From Nostoc desertorum CM1-VF14 (lineage in GTDB: Bacteria; Cyanobacteriota; Cyanobacteriia; Cyanobacteriales; Nostocaceae), in NCBI GenBank assembly GCA_019359245.1, contig JAHHHR010000001.1, forward strand, positions 248,001-312,000: a stretch of DNA of 64,000 bases. Direction: 5' to 3'. The position numbers were made by a program, and so were the translations under genes. The notes below the pieces were generated by a model that worked only from the letters and a program-made list of their open reading frames with translations, did no database searches and was not told the DNA's origin. This document shows, piece after piece, positions 7,433 to 16,734 of this stretch. Each line of letters opens with the position of its first letter. The first letter of the stretch is position 1.

Positions 7433-8776
7433 ATGTCAAACAAACCTAATCATACTACTCAAACAAATGAAATCTTGCAGTCTAGCGCCTTGATTCAACG
7501 CCTTGACAAAAGGCGTACTCAACCAATCGGCTTAATTAATACCAGCCAATCTGGACGGAGTTTGCCACGGCTGCCGGCGACAATAGTACAGCGTTTTGAC
7601 CTGCTAGAACAAATACAAACTCGTTACGGTGTGAATAATAACAGTTCAGGCAGTGGTACAGAATTGACTTTTGCCACCCCATCACCAAAAACAGCAGGAG
7701 AACAGCCCAATACTTTTGCTAGTGAGACAGCGAGCTTCTCTACGAGACGCTCCGCGAGCACACAACCAGGAACATCAACACTTAGCTCTACTAGCAACCA
7801 AGCGCCTACAGCAAAATTTCGCATTAGTCGTAAGGCTGTACCTTTAGAATCTGAGTCTTTCCCATCCAAGGGGGGTTCTGAGCCGTTATCCTCATTAACA
7901 CAACCTAGCAATCAAGAAACGCTCCCGTCTGATTCTTCGATGATTAGACTTAAACGAATAAGTAATAACGATACCAAAACTTCAGCAAGAAATTCTGAAA
8001 TTCCTAGCAATTCTCAAGATTTACTAACAGCCCGTGAGATACCTCCCAAGGTAGATGCTTCCACTAGCCCCAAAGCTACAAATAAATTACCGTTGGTAAT
8101 GCGAAAGGCAACAGCTGAAAACTTGGAAGAGGAAATTCAACAACAGCCATATCTCTTGGCTCAACCGTTGGCAAACAAAATCCAAAGCCCAACGCAGACA
8201 TTTAGTTCAACCCAAGCTGAAGCTAACAACCCTTTAGTATTGCGAAAGGATACAACTATTAGCCAGGATGGTTCGCCAGAGAACCCAATGATTTCAGCAA
8301 GGGTAAGTGAGCAGGGAAATCTTAGAGGTGATTTATCCAAAAGTAAATTAGCTGTATCTGTTCCACTGGTGAAAACCCAATCTACACCTTTGGTAGTACA
8401 ACGACAGCCTGAACAGGTTGCAGTCTCAAGGGAAATTCCAGGCAATATAACTTCTAAAGCACAGCCAACAATGATTTGGCATCAAAGTTCCCAGGTCGGA
8501 ACACCGGGAAATAATTTCTCACATGCAAGCAACGGTGGAACAAACAATTCCTTACCTTTTGCAATTACTCCAGTGCATCACAACGCGATCGCTCGCCAGG
8601 CTACAGCAGCACCTATGTCCAGGACTATGCCTGTGTCTAACCCTAGCATGTCAATGCCCAGACAAACAGCGATGCCAATCCCTGAAATTAATGTAGCGGA
8701 AATTGCTGAACAAGTTAGTCGTATTCTTTGCCGTCAATTAACAGTGGAACGCGAGCGTCGAGGGATGAGAAAATGA
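7433..8776 (+). CDS. Disordered eCIS-locus protein with conserved C-terminal helix
   Basis: This 447-residue protein is mostly Ser/Thr/Gln/Pro-rich and probably disordered. Only the last 30 residues (EINVAEIAEQVSRILCRQL then ERERRGM) look like a conserved amphipathic helix. Proteins of this shape occupy this position, between tube and LysM genes, in cyanobacterial eCIS loci. The function is unknown; adaptor or length-determinant roles are guesses. Residues encoded by 7728-7758 (around STRRSAS) come from a small dispersed repeat inserted in frame. The stop codon overlaps the next start as ATGA (8773-8776), suggesting translational coupling. Confidence 0.7.
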   Translation: MSNKPNHTTQTNEILQSSALIQRLDKRRTQPIGLINTSQSGRSLPRLPATIVQRFDLLEQIQTRYGVNNNSSGSGTELTFATPSPKTAGEQPNTFASETASFSTRRSASTQPGTSTLSSTSNQAPTAKFRISRKAVPLESESFPSKGGSEPLSSLTQPSNQETLPSDSSMIRLKRISNNDTKTSARNSEIPSNSQDLLTAREIPPKVDASTSPKATNKLPLVMRKATAENLEEEIQQQPYLLAQPLANKIQSPTQTFSSTQAEANNPLVLRKDTTISQDGSPENPMISARVSEQGNLRGDLSKSKLAVSVPLVKTQSTPLVVQRQPEQVAVSREIPGNITSKAQPTMIWHQSSQVGTPGNNFSHASNGGTNNSLPFAITPVHHNAIARQATAAPMSRTMPVSNPSMSMPRQTAMPIPEINVAEIAEQVSRILCRQLTVERERRGMRK

Positions 8777-9456
8777 CGTTAGAAAAATTAAAAATTGTAG
8801 CGCAACCACCTTCACGCCTGGGAGAAATAGAAGTCCTTTTCAACCCCACTGCTTACTCTATCAGCAAGTCAGTTACCTGGAACCCACCAGAAAATTCCAA
8901 TGGCGGGGAGCAGAGTAAAACTCAAAGGGCATTGAATGCACCTATTTTGACTTTCGGAGGTGGCGACAGCCGTCAACTAACCTTGGAACTAATGTTCGAC
9001 GTAACAGAACCGATTAATGGGAGAATAATCGATGATGTTCGCCAAGAGACGAACAAAATTTTGGCACTTACCCGGATCGAGCGACTTGAACCGCCTCGAC
9101 CGCCGACTTGTCTAATTTTCTGGGGAAATTCACCTCCCAATTCTGATTTCCCTTTCAAAGGTGTGGTGAGCAGCCTGACGCAGAACTTTACCTTATTCAA
9201 AAGCAACGGTAAACCTGTGCGGGCTAATTTAGCCGTTACCTTCACAGAATTTCTTGACCCCCAGGACGATAAACGCCAAACCGACCCAGAGCTAACAACC
9301 CGTATTCTTAAACCTGGTGACACCTTAAGTAGTATTGCGGCTGAAGTTTATCGCGATCCCAGACGTTGGCGCATTATCGCCGAAGCAAATCGCTTGGACG
9401 ACCCGCGCAATCTTCAAAGCAAAATAGGGCAAAGATTAACAATTCCGAAATTGTAG
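8773..9456 (+). CDS. eCIS baseplate LysM protein (Cis7/gp53-like)
   Basis: This 227-residue protein starts MTLEKLKIVAQPP at the ATGA overlap; an upstream in-frame start at 8728 lies inside the previous gene and is unlikely. The N-terminal 150 residues match the eCIS/T6SS family that begins with LFNPTAYSISKSVTW. Residues about 178-226 are a LysM domain (LKPGDTLSSIAAEVYRDPRRW, then IGQRLTIP). In T4 and eCIS baseplates this protein clamps hub to wedge; the LysM fold here is structural rather than necessarily peptidoglycan-binding. Hub and spike genes follow directly. Confidence 0.9.
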   Translation: MTLEKLKIVAQPPSRLGEIEVLFNPTAYSISKSVTWNPPENSNGGEQSKTQRALNAPILTFGGGDSRQLTLELMFDVTEPINGRIIDDVRQETNKILALTRIERLEPPRPPTCLIFWGNSPPNSDFPFKGVVSSLTQNFTLFKSNGKPVRANLAVTFTEFLDPQDDKRQTDPELTTRILKPGDTLSSIAAEVYRDPRRWRIIAEANRLDDPRNLQSKIGQRLTIPKL

Positions 9457-9471
9457 TGGGGGAAATTATTT

Positions 9472-10554
9472 ATGCCCATTTCTGACCCCAAAAATCCGTT
9501 AGTACCAAACTTTAATATCCTCATTAATGGTTCGTTAATATCTGTTGAACCAGAAACCCATGTTACTAACATTATGGTGGATGATGACACAGAATTGCCA
9601 AGTATGTTTTCCTTTGAACTGGTGAACTCGGAATGGCATACTAAGGATTTACAGTGGATTGACGAGCAACAGGAACTGTTTGGGATTGGCAATACAGTCG
9701 AAATTAAATTAGGTTACGGCGACAATTTAGAAACTATTATGACTGGTGAAATTACTGGGTTAGAACCAGAATTTAATTTTAATCGCCTACCCAGGTTAAC
9801 AGTACGGGGTTATGACCGTCGCCATCGCTTACAACGAGGGCGTAATACACGCACCTTTGTGCAACAAAAAGATAGTGATATTGCAGATATAATTGCTCGC
9901 GATGCGGGACTAACTCCCAAGACAGAAGATAGCAGAGTTATCCACCCTTACATCCTGCAAGCTAATCAAACCGATCTTGATTTTTTGCAGGAGCGAGCCA
10001 GATGCATTCAATATGAGGTAATAGTAAAAGATAAAACCCTATTTTTCCAACCTGTCGCTAATGCCGAAAGCCCAATTTTCATCCTCTCTCTAGAAGATGA
10101 CTTGTTGGAATTTTATCCCCGTCTTTCTTCAATGGGTCAGGTAAGTGCGGTTACAGTTACAAGTTGGAATCCTACAAATCAAGAGAATCAGAAGTTTGAA
10201 TGGTGGATAAAAACTGGAGATGAAATAACCAAAATGGGCGGCAACAATAGTGCCGCTAGCTTAAGCGAAAATGCCTTTGGTACAGCAGTGGAAACTATTA
10301 ACAATCAGCCAGTAATGACTTTGGCTGAAGCTGAACAATTAGCAAAAGCACGCTTCAACAATATAGCGTTGTCGCTAATTACTGGTGAAGGAGTTTGTCG
10401 AGGACGTACCGATTTACGTTCTGGCAAGGTAATTGAAATTAACGGTGTAGGTAAGCAATTTAGCGGTCAATATTACGTCACTGCGGCCAGCCATCGCTAT
10501 AGAAGCAGTGGTAATTATACTACCCATTTATCTGTGCAAAGGAATGCTTTATGA
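9472..10554 (+). CDS. eCIS hub protein, phage late-control D / VgrG N-domain like (Cis8 hub)
   Basis: This 360-residue protein is of the gpD/gp27-like hub family (DTELPSMFSFELVNSEW, GYGDNLETIMTGEITGLEP, then RYDRRHRLQRGR-type motif). It forms the ring that joins tube and spike at the baseplate centre. The spike OB-fold, often fused to it in VgrG-type proteins, is here encoded separately by the next gene, whose ATG overlaps this stop as ATGA. Confidence 0.9.
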   Translation: MPISDPKNPLVPNFNILINGSLISVEPETHVTNIMVDDDTELPSMFSFELVNSEWHTKDLQWIDEQQELFGIGNTVEIKLGYGDNLETIMTGEITGLEPEFNFNRLPRLTVRGYDRRHRLQRGRNTRTFVQQKDSDIADIIARDAGLTPKTEDSRVIHPYILQANQTDLDFLQERARCIQYEVIVKDKTLFFQPVANAESPIFILSLEDDLLEFYPRLSSMGQVSAVTVTSWNPTNQENQKFEWWIKTGDEITKMGGNNSAASLSENAFGTAVETINNQPVMTLAEAEQLAKARFNNIALSLITGEGVCRGRTDLRSGKVIEINGVGKQFSGQYYVTAASHRYRSSGNYTTHLSVQRNAL

Positions 10555-10865
10555 AGGGATTTGATGTATTTTTTGATATGGAAACAAGACAAGCGATCGC
10601 TAATCGCATTCAAGGCGTAGTAATTGGCATTGTTACTAATAATCAAGATCCAGAAGAATTAAACCGGGTAAAGGTAAAATTCCCTTGGCTGAGTGAGGAT
10701 GACGAAAGCTACTGGGCGAGGATTGCTACATCTGTTATAGAGGCGAAGCAGAATAATTATCAGCTCCCGGATGTCGGTTCTGAAGTTTTAGTTGCTTTTG
10801 AACATGGGGATGTCCGTTTTCCCTACATCCTTGGAGTGCTTCTATCTTCAGCAAGAAAGGGGTAG
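10551..10865 (+). CDS. eCIS spike base, gpV/gp5 OB-fold protein
   Basis: This 104-residue protein contains the gp5/VgrG OB-fold (IQGVVIGIVTNNQDPEELNR, VKFPWLSEDDESYWARIA, then PDVGSEVLVAFEHGD and FPYILGVLL). It sits on the hub and carries the spike. It ends right after the OB-fold, so the beta-helical needle usual in longer gpV proteins is missing. Either the spike tip is supplied by another protein or this locus has a short spike. It overlaps the hub gene by 4 bp. Confidence 0.88.
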   Translation: MKGFDVFFDMETRQAIANRIQGVVIGIVTNNQDPEELNRVKVKFPWLSEDDESYWARIATSVIEAKQNNYQLPDVGSEVLVAFEHGDVRFPYILGVLLSSARKG

Positions 10866-10868
10866 AAA

Positions 10869-11267
10869 ATGAATAAACCTTTTTTGGGTCGTGGTGTCGC
10901 ATTTCCAATACAACTTGATAATGGTGATATCAAACCTGCTGAAGATGAAGAAAGCATCCGCCAATCAATTAAGATTATCCTTGGTACTGCTAAGGGTGAA
11001 CGAGTCATGCGCCCCGATTTTGGTTGTGGAATTTACGATTTGGTATTTGAAATGACTACTGCTTCCACAGCCGGGAAAATTTCTCAAGCTGTGCGAGAAG
11101 CTTTACTCAAATTTGAACCCCGCATTGATGTTATTGATATTCAAGTGACACCGAAATCGGATGAAGAAGGGGAGAAGATATTTATCAGTATCGATTATCA
11201 AGTAAGGGCGACAAATAACGCTTTTAACCTGGTTTATCCGTTCTATTTAGAAAGGAGTTCCGGTTAA
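10869..11267 (+). CDS. eCIS baseplate wedge protein, gpW/gp25-like (Cis9)
   Basis: This 132-residue protein has the gp25 signature: GRGVAFPIQLDNGDI near the start, the central SIKIILGTAKGERVMRPDFGCGI, and EPRIDVIDIQV. Gp25 links sheath initiation to the baseplate in T4, T6SS and eCIS. Its last base is shared with the next ATG (TAATG at 11265-11269). A purine-rich AGAAAGGGG upstream of the ATG can serve as ribosome-binding site. Confidence 0.93.
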   Translation: MNKPFLGRGVAFPIQLDNGDIKPAEDEESIRQSIKIILGTAKGERVMRPDFGCGIYDLVFEMTTASTAGKISQAVREALLKFEPRIDVIDIQVTPKSDEEGEKIFISIDYQVRATNNAFNLVYPFYLERSSG

Positions 11268-13903
11268 TGGTTGACAAGATTCCCAAAATTGACAAGCGAA
11301 CATCTGCTGATATTGAAAAACAGGTTAAAGACTTATTGTTTAAAAAATCAATGGGCTGGCAAGAACCAAGCTCAGATGCTGGTAAGTCTCAGGGGAAAGG
11401 AATAAGTATAGCGCTTATAAAAATCTTTGCCCGATATTGTGAGATTATTATTGAACGACTCAACAAGGTACCGGAAAAAAATTTCTTAGCGTTTTTGGAT
11501 TTATTGGGTGCTTCACGTTTACCTCCACAACCTGCGCGAGTACCGTTGACATTTTCTTTAAGCGATAAATCTACTGTAGATGCTGTAGTGCCTAAAGGAA
11601 CGCAAATCGCTGCACAGCTAGCCACAGGTGAAAAACAACCAGTGATTTTTGAAACTGAGAACGAGCTAGTGGTGACAGCAGCAAAGTTAGAGTCAATTTT
11701 TGTGCGTGATGATAAGAAACAATATGCAGATTACAGCAGCATTATCACTACACGTACATCAACAGATTTATTTGTTTTTAGTGGTAGTCAAACCATTGAA
11801 AAGCTATTGACTTCACCTGATTTGCAAATAGAAACCGCATTTTCAAATAATTTACGTGTTGACTTAAGTAATGGTTTTTATCCTTTTGGAGAAAGTCCAA
11901 AATTTGGTAATAGTTTATATTTAGCACATAGTCAAATCTTTGCTCAAAAAGATATTAATATAATTATCAATATAAAATTAGTCCCGCTAGCAGATTATAG
12001 TGCAACACCGGAAGCCAAACCATCTGATAACTTGAAACTGAAGTGGGAATATTGGAATGGGATTAACTGGAAAGAGGTAGAAAATGATTTTGAAGATACC
12101 ACAAAAGCTTTTACAGTTGATGGAAAAATAGAGTTCAAATTTGACGAACAGCCAGTAAAAACAAAAGTTAATAATCTAGAAAGTTTTTGGATTCGCGTCA
12201 GAATAATTGCGGGTAAATATGGCGATTTTGCTGCACCATTAATCAGTTCCATCACTATTAGCTACACATTAACCCCACAAGAAGAAAAAAGCGATAAGCC
12301 ATCTCTCTATTTTGGCTTTTCTTTACCACCTGAGGTCAAAGAATTTCCGAATCGCCCTATCAGTATGTTTATTGGTTTAGTTGAACCTAAATATGATTAT
12401 GATGAAAAATCTATTGGGTTTGATGTTACAGAGATTAAGGAAACTGACCAGATTCAACTTCTTTGGCAATATTGGAACGGAAAAGATTGGGTAAAATTCA
12501 CAGTTTCAGATGGTACAGAAAACTTTACCCGTCCAGGTGTAATTACATTTTTACCACCAAAAGATTTTACTCCAAGGCAAGATTTTGGGTTACTTTTTCG
12601 TTACTGGTTGCGAGTGCAAAAGGACGCTGGAAATTATCAACATGAACCAAAATTAAGGCGAGTGTTGCTGAATACAACAATGGCTATACATAGTGTAACA
12701 ATTCGCAACGAAATACTCGGTTCTAGCGATAGTAGCGAAAATCAAAAATTTCGCACAACGCGATTGCCAGTTTTGCGGAGTCAACTGTCAGTATTGGGGA
12801 GTCAGCAGTTGGAAGTGCGAGAGCCGGAATTACCCTCAGCAGAGGAACTGGCTAAACTTAAAAAAGAAGAGGGTGACAATCCAATTACAACTATCCTTGA
12901 TGCTACAGAACGACCGCAGGAAATTTGGGTGCGTTGGCATGAAGTACCAGATTTTTATGGTTCCGGATCGCGCGATCGCCATTATGTGATCAACCATCTC
13001 ACAGGCGAAATTCAATTTGGCGATGGGCTGAATGGACTGATTCCGCCTCTTGCTAAAAGTAATATTCGCATGGCTTACTACCAAACTGGTGGTGGTATTG
13101 CTGGTAACAAGCCTGTGGGTACAATTGTCCAACTTAAAACCACAGTCCCTTATGTGAATAAAGTCACTAACTATGAAGCAGCAGTTGGTGGTATAGACGC
13201 AGAAACCCGCGAATCGCTAATTGAAAGAGTTCCGCGTCGCATTCGTCACCGTGGTAGTGCAGTGACATCGGAAGATTTTGAAGACCTAGCCAAGGAGGCA
13301 TCTCTAGAAGTGGCAAGGGCAAAGTGTTTACCACTGCGGAATTTAGTAGCAAACCCCTTAAATGAAAACAAAATACCAGGGACGGTGAGTGTGATTATTG
13401 TATCGCATTCCACTGATAACAAACCCTTGCCCAGTTTGGAACTCATGAATAAAGTTCAAGAATACCTCGAAGCCTGTGCAGACCCAACAATAAATATATA
13501 CGTAGTAGGTCCTTTATATGTAAGCATCAATGTCAAAACAGAGATTTTTCTGAATTCCTTAGAGTCAGCAAGCACTATTGAACGAGAAGTAGAGCAAAAA
13601 TTAGCTAGTTTCTTGCATCCTCTGACTGGTGGTGTTGATGGAAATGGCTGGAATTTTGGTCGCTTACCTCACCAATCAGATTTATATGCTTTACTGATAG
13701 CAATTCCTGGTATTGATTATGTTAGCAGTCTAAATATATATTTAGATGAAGAATACAAAAATGAACTACCAAAAGAAATTCCCCAAGTCATTCCAGATGA
13801 CAGTCCAGAAGAAGTTAAAAACTGGCTACAAAAACTCAAAACAGAAAGATTTATTGTCTACTCAGGCAAACACAATATCAGTTTAAAACTTGCAAATAAG
13901 TAG
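11267..13903 (+). CDS. eCIS baseplate J-like protein, long (Cis11/gp6-like)
   Basis: This 878-residue protein is a large baseplate-J/gp6-like wedge subunit. The N-terminal third contains the helical part and a strand-rich domain (PARVPLTFSLSD, VPKGTQIAAQ). The middle has repeated WEYWNG/WQYWNGKDWV strand domains. The C-terminal third holds the J core (GSAVTSEDFEDLAKEASLEV and FGRLPHQSDLYALLIAIPGIDYV). About 15 residues near 500 (LRSQLSVLGSQQL) are encoded by a short repeat-like DNA tract at 12766-12812. The shorter paralogue follows 62 bp downstream. Confidence 0.9.
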   Translation: MVDKIPKIDKRTSADIEKQVKDLLFKKSMGWQEPSSDAGKSQGKGISIALIKIFARYCEIIIERLNKVPEKNFLAFLDLLGASRLPPQPARVPLTFSLSDKSTVDAVVPKGTQIAAQLATGEKQPVIFETENELVVTAAKLESIFVRDDKKQYADYSSIITTRTSTDLFVFSGSQTIEKLLTSPDLQIETAFSNNLRVDLSNGFYPFGESPKFGNSLYLAHSQIFAQKDINIIINIKLVPLADYSATPEAKPSDNLKLKWEYWNGINWKEVENDFEDTTKAFTVDGKIEFKFDEQPVKTKVNNLESFWIRVRIIAGKYGDFAAPLISSITISYTLTPQEEKSDKPSLYFGFSLPPEVKEFPNRPISMFIGLVEPKYDYDEKSIGFDVTEIKETDQIQLLWQYWNGKDWVKFTVSDGTENFTRPGVITFLPPKDFTPRQDFGLLFRYWLRVQKDAGNYQHEPKLRRVLLNTTMAIHSVTIRNEILGSSDSSENQKFRTTRLPVLRSQLSVLGSQQLEVREPELPSAEELAKLKKEEGDNPITTILDATERPQEIWVRWHEVPDFYGSGSRDRHYVINHLTGEIQFGDGLNGLIPPLAKSNIRMAYYQTGGGIAGNKPVGTIVQLKTTVPYVNKVTNYEAAVGGIDAETRESLIERVPRRIRHRGSAVTSEDFEDLAKEASLEVARAKCLPLRNLVANPLNENKIPGTVSVIIVSHSTDNKPLPSLELMNKVQEYLEACADPTINIYVVGPLYVSINVKTEIFLNSLESASTIEREVEQKLASFLHPLTGGVDGNGWNFGRLPHQSDLYALLIAIPGIDYVSSLNIYLDEEYKNELPKEIPQVIPDDSPEEVKNWLQKLKTERFIVYSGKHNISLKLANK

Positions 13904-13965
13904 TGATTTAAAAAAACTTCGATTCGACGAACAACTAACAACAATTTGATAATTTAATTTTAACT

Positions 13966-14967
13966 ATGCCTATCGAAATTCTGAACCTAGATGACCGCAC
14001 CTACGACGATTTAGTGCAAGAAGCTCTGAGCATGATTCCCACCTATGCACCAGAGTGGACAAATCATAATCCCTCTGACCCAGGAATTATGCTGATTGAA
14101 TTGTTTGCCCATATCACGGAAATGTTGCTTTATCGGCTAAATCGCGTTACCAATGCAAATAGACAAGCATTTTTAAATTTAATTGATAGCGATGATACCG
14201 GAAACAAGAAATTTCCCACGCCATTAAATGAAGTAGAGTTAAATACAAGAATCCTTGCAGCAGTTAAACAATTACGAGAAAGCGATCGTGCCGTCACCAG
14301 CAAAGATTATGAAGATTTAGTTTTACAAGCTAATCTTCAAATTGCTCGCGTTCATTGTCTTTCCAGACGGAATAGAGAACTACAAACATACAATAATATT
14401 CTTCAAAGACCAGGATATATTAATTTGGTCATTGTCCCGAAATCTTCCGGAAGCCAGCTTTTAGACATAAATCTAACACAAGAATTCAAGAAAAGTGTTA
14501 AAAATTTTCTAGAAAATAGACGATTACTTACTACAAAAATTAACATATATGAAACAAATTTAGTTAATATTCGAGTCAATCTTACAATAAACCTCAAACC
14601 TGATTTTACAGAACAAAATGTTCGTTCCCTTGCAGAAAAGGCACTCAAAGAATTTTTATATCCTTTAACAATTGATGAAGATGGTATCAAAGCAAAAGGG
14701 TGGGAATTTGGGCGGAATGTTTATCTTTCCGAAATTTATCAGCTACTCGACAAAATACCAGGAGTAGATTACATTGAGCCGATTGAAAAGACAGATGAGT
14801 TAACTGTTGATAAATTATTGCTTGGAGAACGTCGTTTATTGAAAGAAAATACATCCCAATTGATAGGGATTAAGATATATCAAGATGAACTAGCTGTTTG
14901 GAGTAAGCCTGAAAGTCAGCTTAAGTTTACGTCTAAAGGTTTGAATGCAATTTCATCTAATTCCTAG
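13966..14967 (+). CDS. eCIS baseplate J-like protein, short paralogue
   Basis: This 333-residue protein begins like a full J-type wedge protein (DDLVQEALSMIPTYAPEWTN, DPGIMLIELFAHITEMLLYR). After about residue 70 it passes directly to the J core (RAVTSKDYEDLVLQANLQIA, WEFGRNVYLSEIYQLLDKIP). The large central strand domains of its neighbour are absent. It may occupy the gp7/Cis12 position. An internal deletion of an ancestral duplicate would explain its shape, but the frame is clean and the gene looks functional. Confidence 0.82.
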   Translation: MPIEILNLDDRTYDDLVQEALSMIPTYAPEWTNHNPSDPGIMLIELFAHITEMLLYRLNRVTNANRQAFLNLIDSDDTGNKKFPTPLNEVELNTRILAAVKQLRESDRAVTSKDYEDLVLQANLQIARVHCLSRRNRELQTYNNILQRPGYINLVIVPKSSGSQLLDINLTQEFKKSVKNFLENRRLLTTKINIYETNLVNIRVNLTINLKPDFTEQNVRSLAEKALKEFLYPLTIDEDGIKAKGWEFGRNVYLSEIYQLLDKIPGVDYIEPIEKTDELTVDKLLLGERRLLKENTSQLIGIKIYQDELAVWSKPESQLKFTSKGLNAISSNS

Positions 14968-15014
14968 CAGACGAAAAATGCAGAATCATTGATGTCTTTT
15001 TATTTAATGTTATT

Positions 15015-15722
15015 ATGATGACTAATACAAATACCAAAAGTAGCTATTTAAAACTCCTGCCAGCCATCTTTAGTGAAGATGCATTGTTGGGAGAGTATTT
15101 ACTAGCTTTTGAACAAGTCTTAACTGGTTTGGATAAAGACAAAACTGAATCCGAGCCAAAACAAGGTTTAGAACAAATTATCCACAATATTTCTCAGCTT
15201 TTTGACCCCAATGATGTAGAATCTTTTTTTGTTCCCGATAGCCAACTAGATACTGAACAAACAACCAAGGATTTTTTGCAATGGTTATCAAGTTGGACTG
15301 CTTTAAGTTTAAGAGCCGATTGGTCGCCAAAACAGCAAAAGGATTTTCTTTCCCAAATAGTATACTTTTATCGCAGTCGCGGTACGAAGAATAATCTAGA
15401 AAAGTTCTTGGCAATTTACACAGGCTTAAAACCAGTTATCAATGAACCAGAGGATAATCCTTTTCAAGTAGGAGTCACTTCAATTGTTGGTAAAGTTCAA
15501 GTCGGCGAGGGAAATCCCAGTTATTTCGAGGTTGATATCCGAATTAACCGTCCTAACAATGATGAAGATTTACAACAACAAAATTTGATTATTAACTCCT
15601 TGATTGATTTACAAAAACCAGCACATACTGATTACAAAGTCAATTTTATAGCTAAGGCTATGCAAATCAATGAGCAATTACAAATTGGAGTAAATACTTT
15701 TTTAGGAAGAGATCAAAGTTAA
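15015..15722 (+). CDS. eCIS tail protein I-like (P2 gpI family)
   Basis: This 235-residue protein belongs to the phage tail protein I family. The hallmark is SYLKLLPAIFSEDALLGEYL with FEQVLTGLDK, then LQWLSSWTALSLRADW, and a C-terminal region ending near KPAHTDYKVNF. In P2 the gpI protein connects baseplate wedge and fibre. The start could be 15015 or the next codon (both ATG). It is placed between the J-like proteins and the periphery protein, as expected for a baseplate block. Confidence 0.88.
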   Translation: MMTNTNTKSSYLKLLPAIFSEDALLGEYLLAFEQVLTGLDKDKTESEPKQGLEQIIHNISQLFDPNDVESFFVPDSQLDTEQTTKDFLQWLSSWTALSLRADWSPKQQKDFLSQIVYFYRSRGTKNNLEKFLAIYTGLKPVINEPEDNPFQVGVTSIVGKVQVGEGNPSYFEVDIRINRPNNDEDLQQQNLIINSLIDLQKPAHTDYKVNFIAKAMQINEQLQIGVNTFLGRDQS

Positions 15723-15792
15723 TTATCATTAGTCATATTTACACATTAGGTTACAGTTAATTGATATAGATACATTGAGAGAGTTAAATATT

Positions 15793-16668
15793 ATGTCCAG
15801 CCAGTCTGACCAAATTCAACGGTTGCATTACTTCGACAATCAATTTTTGAAAGCTGAAGATTTTACAATAGAGCAAGAATATCATTTAGAAATGCGCCGT
15901 CGCCATAATCGCGGGCTTCATACAAAAGGTGTTGCTGAAGGATTACAAATAATCAAAACAAGTGAGAAACAAATTACTGTTAAGGCTGGTTTTGCTATTG
16001 ATGAGGATGGAAATGAAATAATTTTATTGAAAGATTTACTAATTTCTTTAGCAGACACAACAAAATATAAAAATGACTCTACTATTTATGTTTTTGCACA
16101 GTATGAAGAAAAAAGAGAAAAACCGCAACCAGAAACCAGTACAAATGAAAACCAAAGCACTCGTTTTTTTGAAAATGCAGTGATTAGTGCTGAAACGAAA
16201 GAACCAGATATTAAAAATAAACAAATTGTCAGAATAGGGCGGCTTAAATTCGATACAAATGGCAATGTACCAGATCAACAAGTTGATGTGCCAGATAAAG
16301 ATCAATTTTTAAATAAAGATTTTCGTGAAGAAGCGGCTGCAAAAATACCAGAGTTTTCCGTTTCTATCCAACAACTAAAAAACACGCTTGTCGCAGAAGG
16401 TACGACAAATATACAAGCAGGAGGAGAATTTCCTGTCCGCACGCCAGGCATTTCAGTAACTTCACCACAACCAAGCAAAAGCGTTTTTCTTTTGGTTTAT
16501 GCTCATTCAACAACTGATGGAGCCATATTTAATTGGAGACAACAATATAAAACAGAGAAGTTATCAACAGACAGCGAATTGATGATTAGGCAATATGTTT
16601 TATTCCAAAATGAATTAACTGATAAACCGATAAATCTACAGTACAAAATTTATGCGCTTGAAGGGTGA
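15793..16668 (+). CDS. eCIS baseplate periphery protein
   Basis: This 291-residue protein starts MSSQSDQIQRLHYFDNQFLK with GAGAGAG about 9 bp upstream; a TTG at 15775 is a less likely start. The conserved opening (QFLKAEDFTIEQEYHLEMRR then HNRGLHTKGVAEGLQI) is typical of a conserved eCIS family in cyanobacteria and other bacteria, located just before the fibre gene. An attachment role between baseplate and fibre is inferred from position. I know of no enzymatic function. Confidence 0.75.
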   Translation: MSSQSDQIQRLHYFDNQFLKAEDFTIEQEYHLEMRRRHNRGLHTKGVAEGLQIIKTSEKQITVKAGFAIDEDGNEIILLKDLLISLADTTKYKNDSTIYVFAQYEEKREKPQPETSTNENQSTRFFENAVISAETKEPDIKNKQIVRIGRLKFDTNGNVPDQQVDVPDKDQFLNKDFREEAAAKIPEFSVSIQQLKNTLVAEGTTNIQAGGEFPVRTPGISVTSPQPSKSVFLLVYAHSTTDGAIFNWRQQYKTEKLSTDSELMIRQYVLFQNELTDKPINLQYKIYALEG

Positions 16669-16734
16669 GGAAGGTTAAAAATATTTTTGTTTTCTCAAAA
16701 TATTCACTTAATAGTCAATAAAGGATAAATCCCT

